From NCBI RefSeq assembly GCF_003987345.1, contig NZ_PIPP01000003.1:353625-417624 (forward strand): a DNA stretch of 64,000 bases, read 5' to 3'. The DNA comes from Aliidiomarina shirensis. GTDB taxonomy: Bacteria; Pseudomonadota; Gammaproteobacteria; Enterobacterales; Alteromonadaceae. This document shows, in pieces, positions 63,841 through 64,000 of this stretch; within the stretch, counting starts at the first letter, position 1; every line of letters starts with the position of its first letter. A program made the translations under genes and the position numbers. The notes under the pieces are model-generated. The model had not been told where the DNA came from, did not search any database, and worked only from the letters and a program-made list of their open reading frames with translations.

Positions 63841-63867
63841 AAACCCCAGCCTTTTGGGCTGGGGTTT
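63841..63867 (-). terminator. rrn operon terminator
   Basis: An 11-bp stem (63841-63851 with 63857-63867) with a loop of about five bases and a T-run on the minus strand follows the 5S gene. Confidence 0.9.
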
Positions 63868-63881
63868 CTGTCGTAATAGGA

Positions 63882-63999
63882 GCCTGGCGGTGTCCTACTC
63901 TCGCATGGGGAGGCCCCACACTACCATCGGCGCTGACATGTTTCACTTCTGAGTTCGGAATGGATTCAGGTGGTTCCACGTCGCTATGGCCGCCAGACA
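63882..63999 (-). rRNA. rrf: 5S ribosomal RNA
   Basis: The reverse complement begins TGTCTGGCGGCCATAGCGA and ends GGACACCGCCAGGCT, the paired ends of 5S helix I, with the conserved CCGAACTCAGAAGTGAAA and CCTCCCCATGCGAGAGTAGG segments between. About 118 nt. The ends are set by eye. The rest of the rrn operon lies beyond the right edge. Confidence 0.96.
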
Positions 64000-64000
64000 A

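Noticed and set aside
63728..64000. Minus-strand open frame over the right end
   Set aside because: It lies on the 5S rRNA gene and its terminator; the match to 5S is far better than any protein.
1..64000. CRISPR, prophage, insertion sequence or tRNA
   Set aside because: I found no regularly spaced repeats, transposase, phage genes or tRNA cloverleaf by eye; the intergenic spaces are short and mostly explained.

Overview
The window is a chromosomal segment of a marine-type gammaproteobacterium, most likely of the Alteromonadales and probably Idiomarinaceae (Idiomarina/Pseudidiomarina-like). This placement is inferred from gene content and protein resemblance remembered from known families; no search was run. 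Supporting points are a lptM-lysA-dapF-DUF484-xerC-yigB-uvrD / rarD-yigI-recQ neighbourhood recognisable from Escherichia coli and its relatives, several TonB-dependent receptors, a secreted Tricorn-type peptidase, a CstA-family transporter and a CrbS/CrbR-like two-component pair. I see no prophage, insertion sequence, CRISPR array or tRNA.

Layout. 1-1644 is the 3' part of a class A penicillin-binding protein (PBP1A). 1767-4710 holds metL (minus) and the repressor gene metJ (plus), divergent around a short regulatory region. 4732-11057 carries an FkbM methyltransferase and a two-gene operon of a duplicated beta-helix lipoprotein plus a TonB-dependent receptor. 11374-23039 looks like one catabolic locus: a GntP permease, an acyl-CoA ligase and a secreted MetX-like hydrolase in one operon; a divergent TonB-dependent receptor; and a CrbR-like regulator and CrbS-like symporter/sensor kinase, with a small methyltransferase between the last two. 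23101-29017 has a serine beta-lactamase-like lipoprotein, a MAPEG protein, a DUF502 protein and a Tricorn-like peptidase. 29098-32180 is a cstA / cory-CC-star / ArsA-ATPase group. 32498-35740 is an Oar-like TonB-dependent receptor.

35998-46540 is the conserved DNA-repair and lysine/cell-wall block: recQ, yigI, rarD, uvrD (with a good LexA box), yigB, xerC, a DUF484 gene, dapF, lysA, lptM. The last genes overlap at start/stop codons, which suggests translational coupling. 46652-56103 is one uninterrupted plus-strand run, hemC, a fused hemD-hemX, hemY, tamA, tamB, joining haem synthesis to the outer-membrane translocation module. 56186-58564 is deaD followed by a lipoprotein Cu/Zn superoxide dismutase gene; deaD appears to have a roughly 330-nt structured leader. 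59106-62944 encodes an Ig-repeat lipoprotein ending in an ice-binding-type (DUF3494) domain and an OmpA-family protein with two tandem peptidoglycan-binding domains. A Crp/Fnr regulator follows, and the window ends in a 5S rRNA gene (minus strand, with terminator), so an rrn operon lies to the right.

The strongest candidates for something little described are: the cory-CC-star/ArsA pair downstream of cstA; the ice-binding lipoprotein/double-OmpA pair; the duplicated beta-helix lipoprotein with its receptor; the CrbS/R-associated permease-ligase-esterase-receptor locus; and the deaD leader with a possible SD-masking hairpin between deaD and sodC.
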